Shown here in pieces: positions 52,001 to 60,191 of a stretch of DNA of 64,000 nt (position 1 is its first letter; every line of letters starts with the position of its first letter). This stretch comes from Kribbella flavida DSM 17836 (lineage in GTDB: Bacteria; Actinomycetota; Actinomycetes; Propionibacteriales; Kribbellaceae). The stretch covers positions 3,286,001-3,350,000 of the forward strand of contig NC_013729.1 of NCBI RefSeq assembly GCF_000024345.1. The letters run 5' to 3'. Both the position numbers and the translations under genes were made by a program. A model generated the notes under the pieces. It had not been told where the DNA came from and did no database searches. It saw only the letters and a list, made by a program, of their open reading frames with translations.

Positions 52001-52791
52001 CCGACAACTACTTGCGCGCGCACGTGCTCGACGACGTTGCCGCGGGCAATGACCTCCGGTCGTCGACGGCCCGGGTCTTCGGCTCCAAGCCCGGCTCGTA
52101 CGGCGCCGGCCTGCTGCCGCTGGTCGACGCCCGGAACTGGCGCACCGACGCCGAACTGGCCGAGGTGTACGCCGTCTGGGGCGGTTACGCGTACGGCAAG
52201 GACCTGGACGGCGCGCAGGCCCGGCCGTCGATGGAACGCGCCTACGCCCGGATCCAGGTCGCCGCCAAGAACGCGGACACCCGCGAGCACGACATCATGG
52301 ACTCCGACGACTACTTCCAGTACCACGGCGGCATGGTCGCGATGGTCCGGCACCTGACCGGGTCGAACCCGAAGGCCTACATCGGCGACTCCGCGGTGCC
52401 GGCCCAGGTGAAGACCCGCACGCTGGAGGAGGAGACCAAGCGGGTCTTCCGCGCCCGCGTGGTGAACCCGCGCTGGATGGCGGCGATGCAGCGGCACGGC
52501 TACAAGGGCGCCTTCGAGATGGCCGCGACGGTCGACTACCTGTTCGGCTACGACGCGACCGCGGGCGTGGTCGACGACTGGATGTACGAGACGCTGACCA
52601 CGGAGTACGTGGCGAATCCCGAGGTCGCCGAGTTCTTCCGCAAGTCGAACCCGTGGGCCCGGCACGGCATCGCCGAACGCCTCCTCGAGGCAGCGCAGCG
52701 AGGACTGTGGTCGGAGCCGTCGGAGGAAGCCCTGGACACCCTGCGCACCGCCGTCCTGGAAACCGAAGGCGACATCGAGGACCGCGGCTGA
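49045..52791 (+). CDS. cobN: Cobaltochelatase subunit CobN
   Basis: A 1248-residue CobN, large subunit of the aerobic cobaltochelatase that inserts Co2+ into hydrogenobyrinate diamide. Family features: 'GIVYYRAHEISGNTAFVDAL', 'ALVLSSYPTKHARIGNAVGL', the His-rich 'HLGKHGTLEWLPGKG' and 'YQYHGGMVAMVRHL'-type C-terminal segments. GTG at 49045 is the start: it follows AGGAAGGA, and the longer frame from 48958 would begin inside the riboswitch. No CobS/CobT genes are seen; the ChlI-ChlD fusion at 55632 is the likely partner. Confidence 0.96.
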   Translation: MPANLLLLSTADTDLLAASQAEAGWRVANPARVDLAQLPGLLDGVEVVVVRLLGGRRAWEEGLDAVIASGLPTVVLSGEAAPDAELMSLSTVPAGAVTEALAYLREGGSENLRNLAGFLRDTLLLTGDAFDPPHSLPAYGVRAGRLPNPQTDAGQPDGRPVVGIVYYRAHEISGNTAFVDALADAVEAAGARALPVYCGTLRGLDPSSDENAELFELLRSCDVLVTTLLAAGGTVAANASAGGADDAWDAGALASLDIPLIQGLALTSTREQWLDSDAAISPLDAATQVAIPEFDGRLITIPFSFKAYDAEGIASYRPDLERCARLAGIAVAQARLRHVPAAEKKIALVLSSYPTKHARIGNAVGLDTPASAVVLLGQLKDAGYDLGPDLDLDELQGADGADGLIHRLIAAGGHDVDWLTDEQLAGAVAKIPLSTYALWFGRVPETLQKAMTEAWGEAPGSLYVDTSGPEPAIALAALRFGNVVLMIQPPRGFGENPVAIYHDPDMAPSHHYLAAYRWLEAPVADGGFGAHAVVHLGKHGTLEWLPGKGIGMAADCAPDAVLGNLPLVYPFIVNDPGEGTQAKRRGHAVIVDHLVPPMARAETYGDMAKLEYLLDEYATVQALDPEKVPTLRAQIWTLIQAAQLHHDLHTDEKPDDEEFDEFVLHLDGYLCEIKDVQIRDGLHVLGGGPEGEARVNLVLAVLRAAQMWGGTTGAVPGLRSALGKTFDVDEAALLADPGRAVPAELAALSELADLPAVSAADGVDLLEAVARKLVLGMETLSWDAAKVPVVVGEVLGRQSAGVEASLRFACDEVVPRLARTGDELTNVLRALDGRFVEAGPSGSPTRGLVNVLPTGRNFYAVDPKAIPSRNAWDVGVALADSLLARHKAETGEWPRSVGLTVWGTSAMRTQGDDLAEVLWLLGCRPVWDEASRRVSGFEVVPVEELGRPRVDVTVRISGFFRDAFPHVVAWLDEAVRTVAELDEDPADNYLRAHVLDDVAAGNDLRSSTARVFGSKPGSYGAGLLPLVDARNWRTDAELAEVYAVWGGYAYGKDLDGAQARPSMERAYARIQVAAKNADTREHDIMDSDDYFQYHGGMVAMVRHLTGSNPKAYIGDSAVPAQVKTRTLEEETKRVFRARVVNPRWMAAMQRHGYKGAFEMAATVDYLFGYDATAGVVDDWMYETLTTEYVANPEVAEFFRKSNPWARHGIAERLLEAAQRGLWSEPSEEALDTLRTAVLETEGDIEDRG

Positions 52792-52896
52792 CTTCGGTAG
52801 CCGGCCGCAGAGCAAGGAAGCCGAGGGTGGGCTGGACCGGCTGAGTGCCGATGTCCGCCGCGTCCATCCTCGGTCCGCGACCTGGAGAGGTTGTGA

Positions 52897-53667
52897 TTGG
52901 GTAGAAACATGGCGCCCCTCCGAGTCCTGATCACCAACGACGACGGTTACCAGGCCCGCGGAATCCGGGCGCTGGCCACCGCCATCGCCGCAGCCGGCCA
53001 TGAAGTGCTGGTGGTCGCTCCGCTCGACGACCAGAGCGGCGTCGGCTCCGCCCGCCGAGGCCTGGTCGACCGCCCGATCCGGACCACCGAGGAGACCGAG
53101 GACGGCATCACCTACCTCGGCGTCGACGGCACCCCCGCCCTCGCGGTGACGCTGGCCCGGGCCGGCGCGTTCGGCCCGTCGCCGGACGTCGTTGCGTCGG
53201 GCATCAACCACGGCCACAACATCGGCGTACCGATCCTGCACTCCGGCACCGTGGCAGCCGCGCTGACCGCCGCGACGCAGGGCCTGTCGGCGATCGCCGT
53301 CAGCCTCGACTCCGAGGACCCCAAACACCTCGACACCGCCGCCCTCGTCGCGGCCCGAGCCCTCGACTGGCTGGCGACCGAACCGGCCGGCACGGTGATC
53401 ACCGTGAACGTCCCCGACCGCCCGCTCGACGAACTGGAAGGCGTACGCCGCGCCACGCTCGCCCCGATCGAACGCTCCCGCATCACCGGCGGCACCGCCC
53501 CCACCGGCGAACCCATGATCCGCCTCGAACCCCCGGCCGCCGCCCCGTCTCCGGACACCGACGAGGCGCTGCTGGCCGCCGGCTACGTCACGGTCACTCC
53601 CCTCATCGGCATCCGCGAGGCCCCCGGCGACGCCGCCGCGACGTACCTGAACCAGCACCTCACCTGA
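52897..53667 (+). CDS. surE: 5'-nucleotidase SurE
   Basis: A 256-residue metal-dependent nucleotidase/phosphatase of the SurE family. The metal-binding 'LITNDDGYQARGIRAL' opens the protein, followed by 'APLDDQSGVGSA', and 'ASGINHGHNIGVPILHSGTV' carries the conserved Asn/Gly. TTG at 52897 is favoured by GGAGAGG at six bases (52884-52890); ATG at 52909 gives the same family N-terminus. The stop codon lies in a 17-base tandem repeat. It sits between two B12 genes, but no functional link is known. Confidence 0.92.
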   Translation: MGRNMAPLRVLITNDDGYQARGIRALATAIAAAGHEVLVVAPLDDQSGVGSARRGLVDRPIRTTEETEDGITYLGVDGTPALAVTLARAGAFGPSPDVVASGINHGHNIGVPILHSGTVAAALTAATQGLSAIAVSLDSEDPKHLDTAALVAARALDWLATEPAGTVITVNVPDRPLDELEGVRRATLAPIERSRITGGTAPTGEPMIRLEPPAAAPSPDTDEALLAAGYVTVTPLIGIREAPGDAAATYLNQHLT

Positions 53668-53707
53668 ACCAGCACCTCACCTGAACCAGCACCTCACCTG
53701 AACCAGC
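53650..53707 (+). repeat. 17-base tandem repeat across the surE stop codon
   Basis: Three perfect copies of AACCAGCACCTCACCTG (53650-53666, 53667-53683, 53684-53700) plus seven bases of a fourth. The surE TGA spans the first copy boundary. Because 17 is not a multiple of 3, copy number changes alter what follows if the stop is lost, but the in-frame TGA protects the protein end. Confidence 0.95.
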
Positions 53708-53728
53708 CCCGGCACCGCCGTCCGCGAA

Positions 53729-53818
53729 CCACTTGAGGGGATAACCCTGCACGTTGTGGGTCCGCCCCCCGCATACCGGGGTAGAACCCACATCCGCGGG
53801 GGATATCCCCTCAAGTGG
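53729..53818. repeat. Long palindrome, copy C of the dispersed family
   Basis: CCACTTGAGGGGATA (53729-53743) is matched by its inverted copy at the right end (53804-53818), with inner arms around GTGGGT/ACCCAC. The minus strand reads TATGCGGGGGGCGGACCCAC, closely matching copy A's TATGCGGGGGGAGAACCCAC. It lies between the converging surE and sigma-partner genes. Confidence 0.88.
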
Positions 53819-53835
53819 GCTTGCGGCGCGTGGCG

Positions 53836-54666
53836 CTACTTCATCGGGCGGGGGGACACCTCGAGTTCGACGAGGTTGTTCTGTCGGGCGAAGCTGGGCT
53901 CGATGACGTACCAGGTGGGCGGCGGTGTCGCGTTCGGGTTCTGGCGGCCGGTGGGCCAGCGGTAGGTGATGGAGAAGCCGCGCTGCCTGAGGATCGCCGA
54001 GATCTCGCCGACGGGGCGGTTGAGCCACTGGATGCCTTCCAACGGTTCGTCGCGGCCGTTCAGGGCGCCCGTCGCGGCGTACTGCTCGCCCGGCGCAGCC
54101 GCTCGGTTGATCCCGAACCTGGCCGTGCCCCGGTAGTCCTTCGGGATGGTGAACTCCGGCACGCAGGGGTAGGTCGCCGCCTCGACACAGCCGGCCGGTA
54201 CGGACTCGAAGCGGATGCGCTGGCGCGTGTTGCTGCCGCTGTACAGCTGGCCGTCCGCCTGACCGACCTGGGACGGCGACGCCGGGATCAGCACCAGTTC
54301 GATGTCGAGACCCTGCGCCTTGAACTCCTCGTTGTAGCGCCGGGAGTCCGCCACCGGGTCGAGGATCCGCACCTTCAGAAACTCGCCTTCGGTGCTGAAC
54401 GACAACGCCGGCCCGAGGGCCTGCTCGCGGGTGCCGCCCGGCCAGCCACTCGTGCTGACGACTACTCCGCCGAGCAGACTGGCCGCCACCAGAACGGGCG
54501 CGAGCCGGCGTACCGGGTGCCGGCTCCGGCGTGCTGCGACGACGTCGACGGGACTGTCGAGAATGCCGGCCAGCAGCTCCGCGCGGCTGGCGGGCGTGAC
54601 GTCGCCGAGGGCGTCGTCGGCGGCGGGGTCGAGACGGCGTACCAGGTCGAAGGTCTGGTGGGTCAT
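53836..54666 (-). CDS. Membrane-anchored partner of an ECF sigma factor (anti-sigma-like, CU044_5270-type)
   Basis: A 276-residue protein with a cytoplasmic N-terminus of about 50 residues ('SRAELLAGILDSPVDVVAAR'), one membrane helix (about 55-73, 'LAPVLVAASLLGGVVVSTSG') and a 200-residue exported domain with a Cys pair ('CVEAATYPC'). It is encoded immediately after an ECF sigma gene with a 4-base overlap, the usual layout of sigma and membrane regulator pairs. No zinc HxxxCxxC anti-sigma motif is present. Confidence 0.75.
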   Translation of the reverse strand: MTHQTFDLVRRLDPAADDALGDVTPASRAELLAGILDSPVDVVAARRSRHPVRRLAPVLVAASLLGGVVVSTSGWPGGTREQALGPALSFSTEGEFLKVRILDPVADSRRYNEEFKAQGLDIELVLIPASPSQVGQADGQLYSGSNTRQRIRFESVPAGCVEAATYPCVPEFTIPKDYRGTARFGINRAAAPGEQYAATGALNGRDEPLEGIQWLNRPVGEISAILRQRGFSITYRWPTGRQNPNATPPPTWYVIEPSFARQNNLVELEVSPRPMK

Positions 54667-55255
54667 CGGTTCACCTCGGTGGTCGAGTCGGACGGTGAGA
54701 GGGCGGCGATGAGGCGTTCCAGCCGTCGCCGGGCTCGGTGCAGGCGGACACCGGCCGCGTTGCGCGAACAGCCGAGTGTGGCGGCGAGTTGCGTGGTGTC
54801 GAGGCCTTCCCAGGCCACCAGGGACAGGAGTTCGCGGTCGGTGTCGGACAGTTGCTCGAAGGCGGCCGCGACGGGACCGAGCTCGGCGTCCAACCGCGGC
54901 GCCGGAGTCGAGGGCGAGAGGTGGCCGCGCAGTTTGTCGGCGAGGCTGGAGCGGCGGCTTTCCCCTCGCCGGTAGTTGGCCAGTACGCGACGAGCCACGC
55001 CGTACAGCCAGGGCAGGGTCTGCTCGTCGGCGGGTACGTCGTCCAGCCGTCGCCAGGCGGTGAGAAGGTTTCGGCGAGCAGGTCCGCGGCGTCGTCGCGG
55101 CTGGCGGTCCGGCGTACCAGGTAGCGCAGTACAGGGTCGTGGTTGACGGCGAAGAGGGCCTCGAAGCGGGCCCGGCGGGGATCGGGGCCGGTGTCGGTCA
55201 CCGGGTGGGCCTCGTTCCCCGGCCCTCGCCGGGCCGTTGCGGTGGATGGCGTCAT
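54663..55255 (-). pseudogene. ECF-family RNA polymerase sigma factor, frameshifted
   Basis: The N-terminal sigma-2 region ('ARFEALFAVNHDPVLRYLVR', 'RDDAADLLAETF') is read in one frame from ATG 55255 (or GTG 55201). The rest ('LTAWRRLDDVPADEQTLPWL', 'LSDTDRELLSLVAWEGLDTT', 'LGCSRNAAGVRLHRARRRL') continues in another frame to 54663. On the coding strand TTCTCACC stands where TTCCTCACC would restore the frame, so one base is missing near 55065. Either the gene is inactivated or the read has an error. Its partner gene follows with a 4-base overlap. Confidence 0.8.
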
Positions 55256-55440
55256 GCCCGGTCAATGTCCGGCAGTGGTGATTTCTTACAACCCGTCGGG
55301 GGCAGCCGCGGCCGACGCTGTTCGGCCGGGTCGCGGCCGGCCGGCGGTGCGTGGCACGGTCTCGATCCCAGTCTTCGGTGGGTCGTCGGGTGAGGTTGGT
55401 CTCCGGTCGGGGGTGCCGGCGGGGGAATGTGGAATGATCG

Positions 55441-55620
55441 CCCGGACGGTTGAAGAGGAACACCGGTGACGGCCTGGCGGCCGGAGTCCGGGGCGGTCCC
55501 GCCACTGTGACCGGAGCGATCCGGAAGCCAGGACATCTTCGTCCGTCCGCCAGGGAGCGCTCTCCGCGTTTCCGGGCGCACCGTTGCCGATGCGGGCGTG
55601 GACACCCGCAGGACGAAGGG
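55441..55620 (+). ncRNA. Cobalamin (B12) riboswitch controlling the chelatase-cobO-cobB operon
   Basis: The core GGCGGTCCCGCCACTGTGA (55492-55510) and the B12 box AGCCAGGACATC (55526-55537) are present. The regulatory hairpin GCGGG-CGTGGACA-CCCGC (55592-55609) has the same eight-base loop as the cobN leader and directly precedes AGGACGAAGGG (55610-55620), the SD region. Translational control with an L5-L13 kissing loop is expected. Confidence 0.93.
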
Positions 55621-55631
55621 ATTCACCGCCG

Positions 55632-58145
55632 ATGCGGCCTGCTCCGAACCAGCCCGGTGAAGCCGGACAACCTCTTCCCACCCCGCCGGCGTCGACGGGT
55701 TTCCCGTTCACCGCGGTGGTGGGGATGGAGGACCTCCAGCTCGCCCTCGTGCTCGCGGCGGTCTCACCCGCGATCGGCGGCGTGCTGATCCGCGGCGAGA
55801 AGGGCACCGCCAAGTCCACCGCCGTCCGGGCCCTCACCGAGATCCTCCCGCCGGTCGAGGTGATTCCCGGCTGCCGCTTCTCCTGCGCCCCTACCGCCCC
55901 CGACCCCATCTGCCCCGACGGCCCTCACCCGCCGTACACCCCGGCCGCCCCGGAAACCGCTCCCACCGGGTACGCCGGAGATCCCGCGACCACCTCGCCG
56001 GAGACCGCTCTCTCCGGCGCGCGTTCGGCGTCCGCCGGGGATGCCGCGGCCGGCTCCCGGGAGACCGCTCTCTCCGGCGCGCGTTCGGCGTCCGCCGGGG
56101 ATGCCGCAGCCGGCTCCCGGGAGACCACTCTCTCCGCGGCGCAGCCGGCGTACGCTGACGACCTCGCGGCGGGCATGTCCGGAGACCGTTCCGCCGCGCC
56201 CACCGCGTTCTCGGCCTCGCGTTCCGCCGCGGGCGCAGGCTCTGGCGCGGTCTCCCGGCCGGCTCGGTTGGTGGAGCTGCCGGTCGGGGCTACCGAGGAC
56301 CGGGTGCTCGGGTCGCTGCACCTGGAGCGGGCGCTGGCCGAGGGCGTGACGGCGTACGAGCCGGGGCTGCTGGCGGCGGCGCACCGCGGGATCCTGTACG
56401 TCGACGAGGTCAACCTCCTGCACGACCACCTGGTCGACGTGCTGCTCGACGCCGCCGCGATGAGCCGGGCGACGGTGGAACGCGACGGCGTCTCCATCAC
56501 CCACCCCGCCCGCTTCGTGCTGGTCGGCACCATGAACCCGGAGGAGGGCGAGCTCCGCCCCCAGCTCCTGGACCGGTTCGGCCTGACCGTCGACGTCGTC
56601 GCCAGCCGCGACCCCGCCGTTCGTGTCGAGGTGATGCGTGCTCGCCTCACCTACGAGGCCGATCCTGCCGCCTTCGTCCGCCGGTACGACGCGGCGCAGC
56701 GCGAGCTGGCCGAGCGGATCGTCAAGGCGCAAAGCCTGCTGCCCGACGTGATCCTGACCGACCCGGCGCTGCGGCAGATCGCCGAGATCTGCGCGGCGTT
56801 CGACGTCGACGGGATGCGCGCCGACCTGGTCACCGCCCGGACGGCCGTGGCGCACGCGGCCTGGTCCGGGCGCACGGTCGTCGAGGTCGAGGACGTCCGC
56901 GCCGCGGCGAAGCTGGCCCTGCCGCACCGCACCCGGCGCAACCCGTTCGACGCCCCGGGACTGGATCAGGACCGCCTCGAGCAAGCGATCAGCGACAGCA
57001 CCCCGCCGGACGACCCGGACGACGACCCCGACGGCGGCGCCCCTGGCCGTCCCGACGGTGGCCCGAACAGCGACGGCGATCCGAGCGGCGACGGCAGCCC
57101 GGACGACGCCCGTGACCCGGGGGCCCGCGATCCCGATGCTCGCGACTCCGACCTCACCGCGGACCGCGACGCCAATGGCTCCGCCCCAGGTGATCGCGCC
57201 CCGGACGGTGGCTTGAGCGATTCCCCGGCCGACGGCAACCCGCAGCGCGTCCGCGGCAACGGCTCGGCAGAGAACACCGGAGATCCGGAGAACGCGCTCT
57301 CCGGTGACGCTCCGACCGGCGACGTGGCGACCAGTTCCACGCCGTACAAGGCACGGTTGCTCAGCGTCCAGTCGGCCGGTCCGGGCGTCGCGGGTCGTCG
57401 CTCCCGGGCGATCACCGAGGTCGGCCGGGTGGTCGGCGACCGGGCGCGGGTCGGCCGCGAGTCCGGTCGCCCCCACCTCCTCGCCACGCTCCGCGCCGCG
57501 GCGCCGCACCAGCATTCCCGGGGCCGGTCCGGCCCGGGCCTCGCCGTCCATCCGACCGACGTCCGCCTGGGCGTCCGCGAGGGCCGCGAAGGCAATCTGG
57601 TGCTGTTCTGTGTCGACGCGTCCGGCTCGATGGGCACGAAGCGGCGGATGAGCGAGGTGAAGACCGCGATCGTGTCGTTGCTGCTCGACGCCTACCAGCG
57701 GCGCGACAAGGTCGGCCTGGTCACGTTCGCGCGCAGCCAGGCGACCGTCGCGCTTCCGCCGACCGGCAGCGTCGAGACCGCCGTGCGCCGGCTGGAGTCG
57801 CTGCCCACGGGCGGAAGGACGCCGCTGGCGGAAGGGCTGGTCCGGGCGGCCGACGTACTGCGGATCGCCGCGATCCGTGATCCCCGGCGCCGGCCGTTGC
57901 TGGTGCTGGTCACCGACGGGCGGGCGACGCACGGAGAGAGCGCGTTCTCGCGGGCCCGGCAGGCGGCCGAGTGGATCGGGCACCAGGGCATCGCCGCCGT
58001 CGTCGTGGACTGCGAGCCGCGCCGGGGCGTCCGCCTCGGTCTCGCCGCCGAGCTCGCGACCAGCCTGCGCGCCGAGTACCTCGACCTCGGCGAAGTTGCC
58101 GCGGGCAACCTGGTCCAGGCCGTCACCACCCGCAGCGCCGCATGA
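55632..58145 (+). CDS. ChlI-ChlD fusion (magnesium-chelatase-type AAA+/VWA protein), probable cobaltochelatase subunit
   Basis: An 837-residue fusion. The N-terminal AAA+ part has Walker A '[14 protein letters not shown]' (near 55) and Walker B '[11 protein letters not shown]' (near 254). Between 100 and 210 lies an Ala/Ser/Gly-rich insertion made partly of a 20-residue repeat. An acidic Asp/Pro/Gly linker covers about 456-566. The C-terminal VWA domain has MIDAS '[14 protein letters not shown]' (near 660). In B12-making bacteria without CobS/T such fusions work with CobN. ATG at 55632 lies after the riboswitch SD; the ORF start at 55584 lies upstream of the riboswitch hairpin. Confidence 0.92.
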   Translation: MRPAPNQPGEAGQPLPTPPASTGFPFTAVVGMEDLQLALVLAAVSPAIGGVLIRGEKGTAKSTAVRALTEILPPVEVIPGCRFSCAPTAPDPICPDGPHPPYTPAAPETAPTGYAGDPATTSPETALSGARSASAGDAAAGSRETALSGARSASAGDAAAGSRETTLSAAQPAYADDLAAGMSGDRSAAPTAFSASRSAAGAGSGAVSRPARLVELPVGATEDRVLGSLHLERALAEGVTAYEPGLLAAAHRGILYVDEVNLLHDHLVDVLLDAAAMSRATVERDGVSITHPARFVLVGTMNPEEGELRPQLLDRFGLTVDVVASRDPAVRVEVMRARLTYEADPAAFVRRYDAAQRELAERIVKAQSLLPDVILTDPALRQIAEICAAFDVDGMRADLVTARTAVAHAAWSGRTVVEVEDVRAAAKLALPHRTRRNPFDAPGLDQDRLEQAISDSTPPDDPDDDPDGGAPGRPDGGPNSDGDPSGDGSPDDARDPGARDPDARDSDLTADRDANGSAPGDRAPDGGLSDSPADGNPQRVRGNGSAENTGDPENALSGDAPTGDVATSSTPYKARLLSVQSAGPGVAGRRSRAITEVGRVVGDRARVGRESGRPHLLATLRAAAPHQHSRGRSGPGLAVHPTDVRLGVREGREGNLVLFCVDASGSMGTKRRMSEVKTAIVSLLLDAYQRRDKVGLVTFARSQATVALPPTGSVETAVRRLESLPTGGRTPLAEGLVRAADVLRIAAIRDPRRRPLLVLVTDGRATHGESAFSRARQAAEWIGHQGIAAVVVDCEPRRGVRLGLAAELATSLRAEYLDLGEVAAGNLVQAVTTRSAA
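55981..56140 (+). repeat. 60-base in-frame tandem repeat inside the ChlI domain
   Basis: Three successive 60-base units begin at 55981, 56041 and 56101. The first two are identical over their last 40 bases (GAGACCGCTCTCTCCGGCGC onward) and the second and third are nearly identical over their first 25. Each encodes about 20 residues around '[20 protein letters not shown]'. Confidence 0.95.
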
Positions 58146-58224
58146 GCCGCCCGAGTTGCACGACGCAGCAGCGCAGGGTGGAGCAGGGAACGAACAGTCG
58201 CGTGGGCGGCGGAGGGAGGGGCTG

Positions 58225-58839
58225 ATGCCGAAGGGACAGCCGAGTGTGGTTCCGGTGGACGGGTTGACCACGCGCCAGCGGCGGAACCGGCCGTTGCTGA
58301 TGGTGCACACCGGTGAGATGAAGGGCAAGTCGACGGCCGCGTTCGGCCTGGCACTGCGCGGCTGGAACCAGGGCTGGAACATCGGGGTCTTCCAGTTCGT
58401 CAAGAGCGCCAAGTGGAAGGTCGGCGAAGAGAGCGCGTTCCGTGCTCTCGGCCAGTTGCACGAGGCAACGGGCCAGGGCGGCCCGGTCGAGTGGCACAAG
58501 ATGGGCGAGGGCTGGAGCTGGTCCCGCAAGGCGGGCACCGAGCAGGACCACGCCGCCGACGCGCTGGAGGGCTGGCGCGAGATCCAGCGCCGGATCGCCG
58601 CCGAGACGCACGACCTGTACGTGCTGGACGAGTTCACCTACCCGACGAAGTGGGGCTGGATCGACGTCGACGAGGTGGTGGACACGCTCACCCACCGCCC
58701 GGGCCACCAGTACGTCGTGATCACCGGCCGCGACGCCGACCAGCGGCTGCTCGACGCGGCCGACCTGGTCACCGAGATGACCAAGGTGAAGCATCCGATG
58801 GACGCCGGCCAGAAGGGCCAGAAGGGAATCGAGTGGTGA
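58225..58839 (+). CDS. cobO: Cob(I)yrinic acid a,c-diamide adenosyltransferase
   Basis: A 204-residue CobO/BtuR-type adenosyltransferase. The P-loop is 'HTGEMKGKSTAAFGLALRGW'; 'VFQFVKSAKWKVGEESAF' and 'DLYVLDEFTYPTKWGWIDVD' are family motifs. It transfers the 5'-deoxyadenosyl group from ATP to cobalt. GGAGGG lies just upstream of ATG 58225. The stop overlaps the start of cobB. Confidence 0.96.
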   Translation: MPKGQPSVVPVDGLTTRQRRNRPLLMVHTGEMKGKSTAAFGLALRGWNQGWNIGVFQFVKSAKWKVGEESAFRALGQLHEATGQGGPVEWHKMGEGWSWSRKAGTEQDHAADALEGWREIQRRIAAETHDLYVLDEFTYPTKWGWIDVDEVVDTLTHRPGHQYVVITGRDADQRLLDAADLVTEMTKVKHPMDAGQKGQKGIEW

Positions 58840-60191
58840 TCCCGCGGATCGTCGTCGCCGCGCCCGCCTCGGGTGCCGGCAAGACGACGGTGGCCGTCGG
58901 CCTGATGGCGGCGTTGCGCCGCGCCGGGCACACGGTGGCCGGCTTCAAGGTCGGCCCCGACTACATCGACCCCGGCTTCCACGCCGTCGCGACCAGTCGC
59001 CCGGGCCGCAACCTGGACCCGATGCTGTCCGGCGAGCAGCGGGTCGCGCCGCTGTTCGCGCACGGTGCCGCCGGCGCGGACGTGGCGGTCGTCGAAGGCG
59101 TGATGGGCCTGTACGACGGGGCGCTCGGCACCGAGGGGTTCTCCTCGACCGCGCACGTCTCGAAGCTGCTCCGGGCGCCGGTCGTGCTGGTGGTGGACGC
59201 GTCCGCGGCGGGCCGCAGCGTCGGCGCGGTGGTCCAGGGCTTCGTGGCCTACGACACCGGGGTCCGGATCGTCGGCGTGATCCTCAACAAGGTCGGCACC
59301 GACCGCCACGAGGCCGAGGCTCGCGCGGGCGTCGCACCGACCGGCGTACCGGTGATCGGGGTTCTGCGGCGGGACACCCGGCTGACCGTGCCGAGCCGTC
59401 ATCTGGGGTTGGTACCGGCCGACGAGCAGCGGGCGCAGGCGGAGGCCGCAGTGGACGCTGCAGCCGAGCTCGTCCGCGCAGGCGTCGACCTGGAGGCCTT
59501 CATGGTGGCAGCGCGGGCCGCTACGCCGCTCGACACCGAAGCTTGGGACCCAACCGCCGAGGTGACTCCGGCTGAGGAGAGCCGGCCGGTCGTCGCGATG
59601 GCGGGAGGTCCGGTGTTCTCTTTCCGCTACACGGAGACCGCCGAGTTGCTGACTGCGGCGGGTGCCGATGTGGCAACCTTCGATCCGCTGCACGACTCAC
59701 TACCGGAGGGCACCGCCGCCCTGTACCTCGGTGGTGGCTTCCCCGAGATGCATGCCGAAGCTCTGTCCGACAACGAGCGTCTGCGCGCCCAGGTGGCGTC
59801 CGCAGCGGCCGCGGGTCTCCCGGTGATCGCCGAGTGCGCCGGCCTGCTCTACCTCTGCCGCGAACTCGACGGCCACGCTATGACCGGTGTGCTCCCCGCG
59901 ACTGCCCGGATGACGCCGAAGCTGACACTGGGCTACCGGACCGCTGTCGCTGCGAGCACTACGGCGTTCTTCGACGAAGGACGCCGCGTCCGGGGCCACG
60001 AGTTCCACCGGACCGAGGTACGACTCGACGCGGACGACTCACCCGCGTGGTACCTCCCCGGAGGCAAGCTGGAAGGAATCAGCCGGCCCGCGGTGCATGC
60101 GTCGTACCTGCACCTGCACTGGACCGCGACTCCGGATGTCCCGGCCCGGCTGGTCGCCGCTGCCCGAGTTCACGTGGGGCTCGAGAAGTGA
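58836..60191 (+). CDS. cobB: Cobyrinic acid a,c-diamide synthase (CobB/CbiA)
   Basis: A 451-residue amidotransferase. The N-terminal domain has the P-loop 'APASGAGKTTVAVGLMAAL' and 'GFKVGPDYIDPGFH'; the C-terminal class I glutaminase-like domain has the catalytic Cys in 'VIAECAGLLYLCREL' and a His in 'VHASYLHLHW'. It amidates the a and c side chains of (hydrogeno)byrinic acid. GTG at 58836 overlaps the cobO stop (GTGA); GTG 58833 is an alternative. It overlaps the next gene by 4 bases. Confidence 0.95.
   Translation: MIPRIVVAAPASGAGKTTVAVGLMAALRRAGHTVAGFKVGPDYIDPGFHAVATSRPGRNLDPMLSGEQRVAPLFAHGAAGADVAVVEGVMGLYDGALGTEGFSSTAHVSKLLRAPVVLVVDASAAGRSVGAVVQGFVAYDTGVRIVGVILNKVGTDRHEAEARAGVAPTGVPVIGVLRRDTRLTVPSRHLGLVPADEQRAQAEAAVDAAAELVRAGVDLEAFMVAARAATPLDTEAWDPTAEVTPAEESRPVVAMAGGPVFSFRYTETAELLTAAGADVATFDPLHDSLPEGTAALYLGGGFPEMHAEALSDNERLRAQVASAAAAGLPVIAECAGLLYLCRELDGHAMTGVLPATARMTPKLTLGYRTAVAASTTAFFDEGRRVRGHEFHRTEVRLDADDSPAWYLPGGKLEGISRPAVHASYLHLHWTATPDVPARLVAAARVHVGLEK

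Noticed and set aside
48979..53658. A 1559-codon open frame on the minus strand opposite cobN and surE
   Set aside because: It is the antisense shadow of very GC-rich genes; the composition is Arg/Gln/Asp-rich with no family match, while the plus strand encodes clear CobN and SurE.
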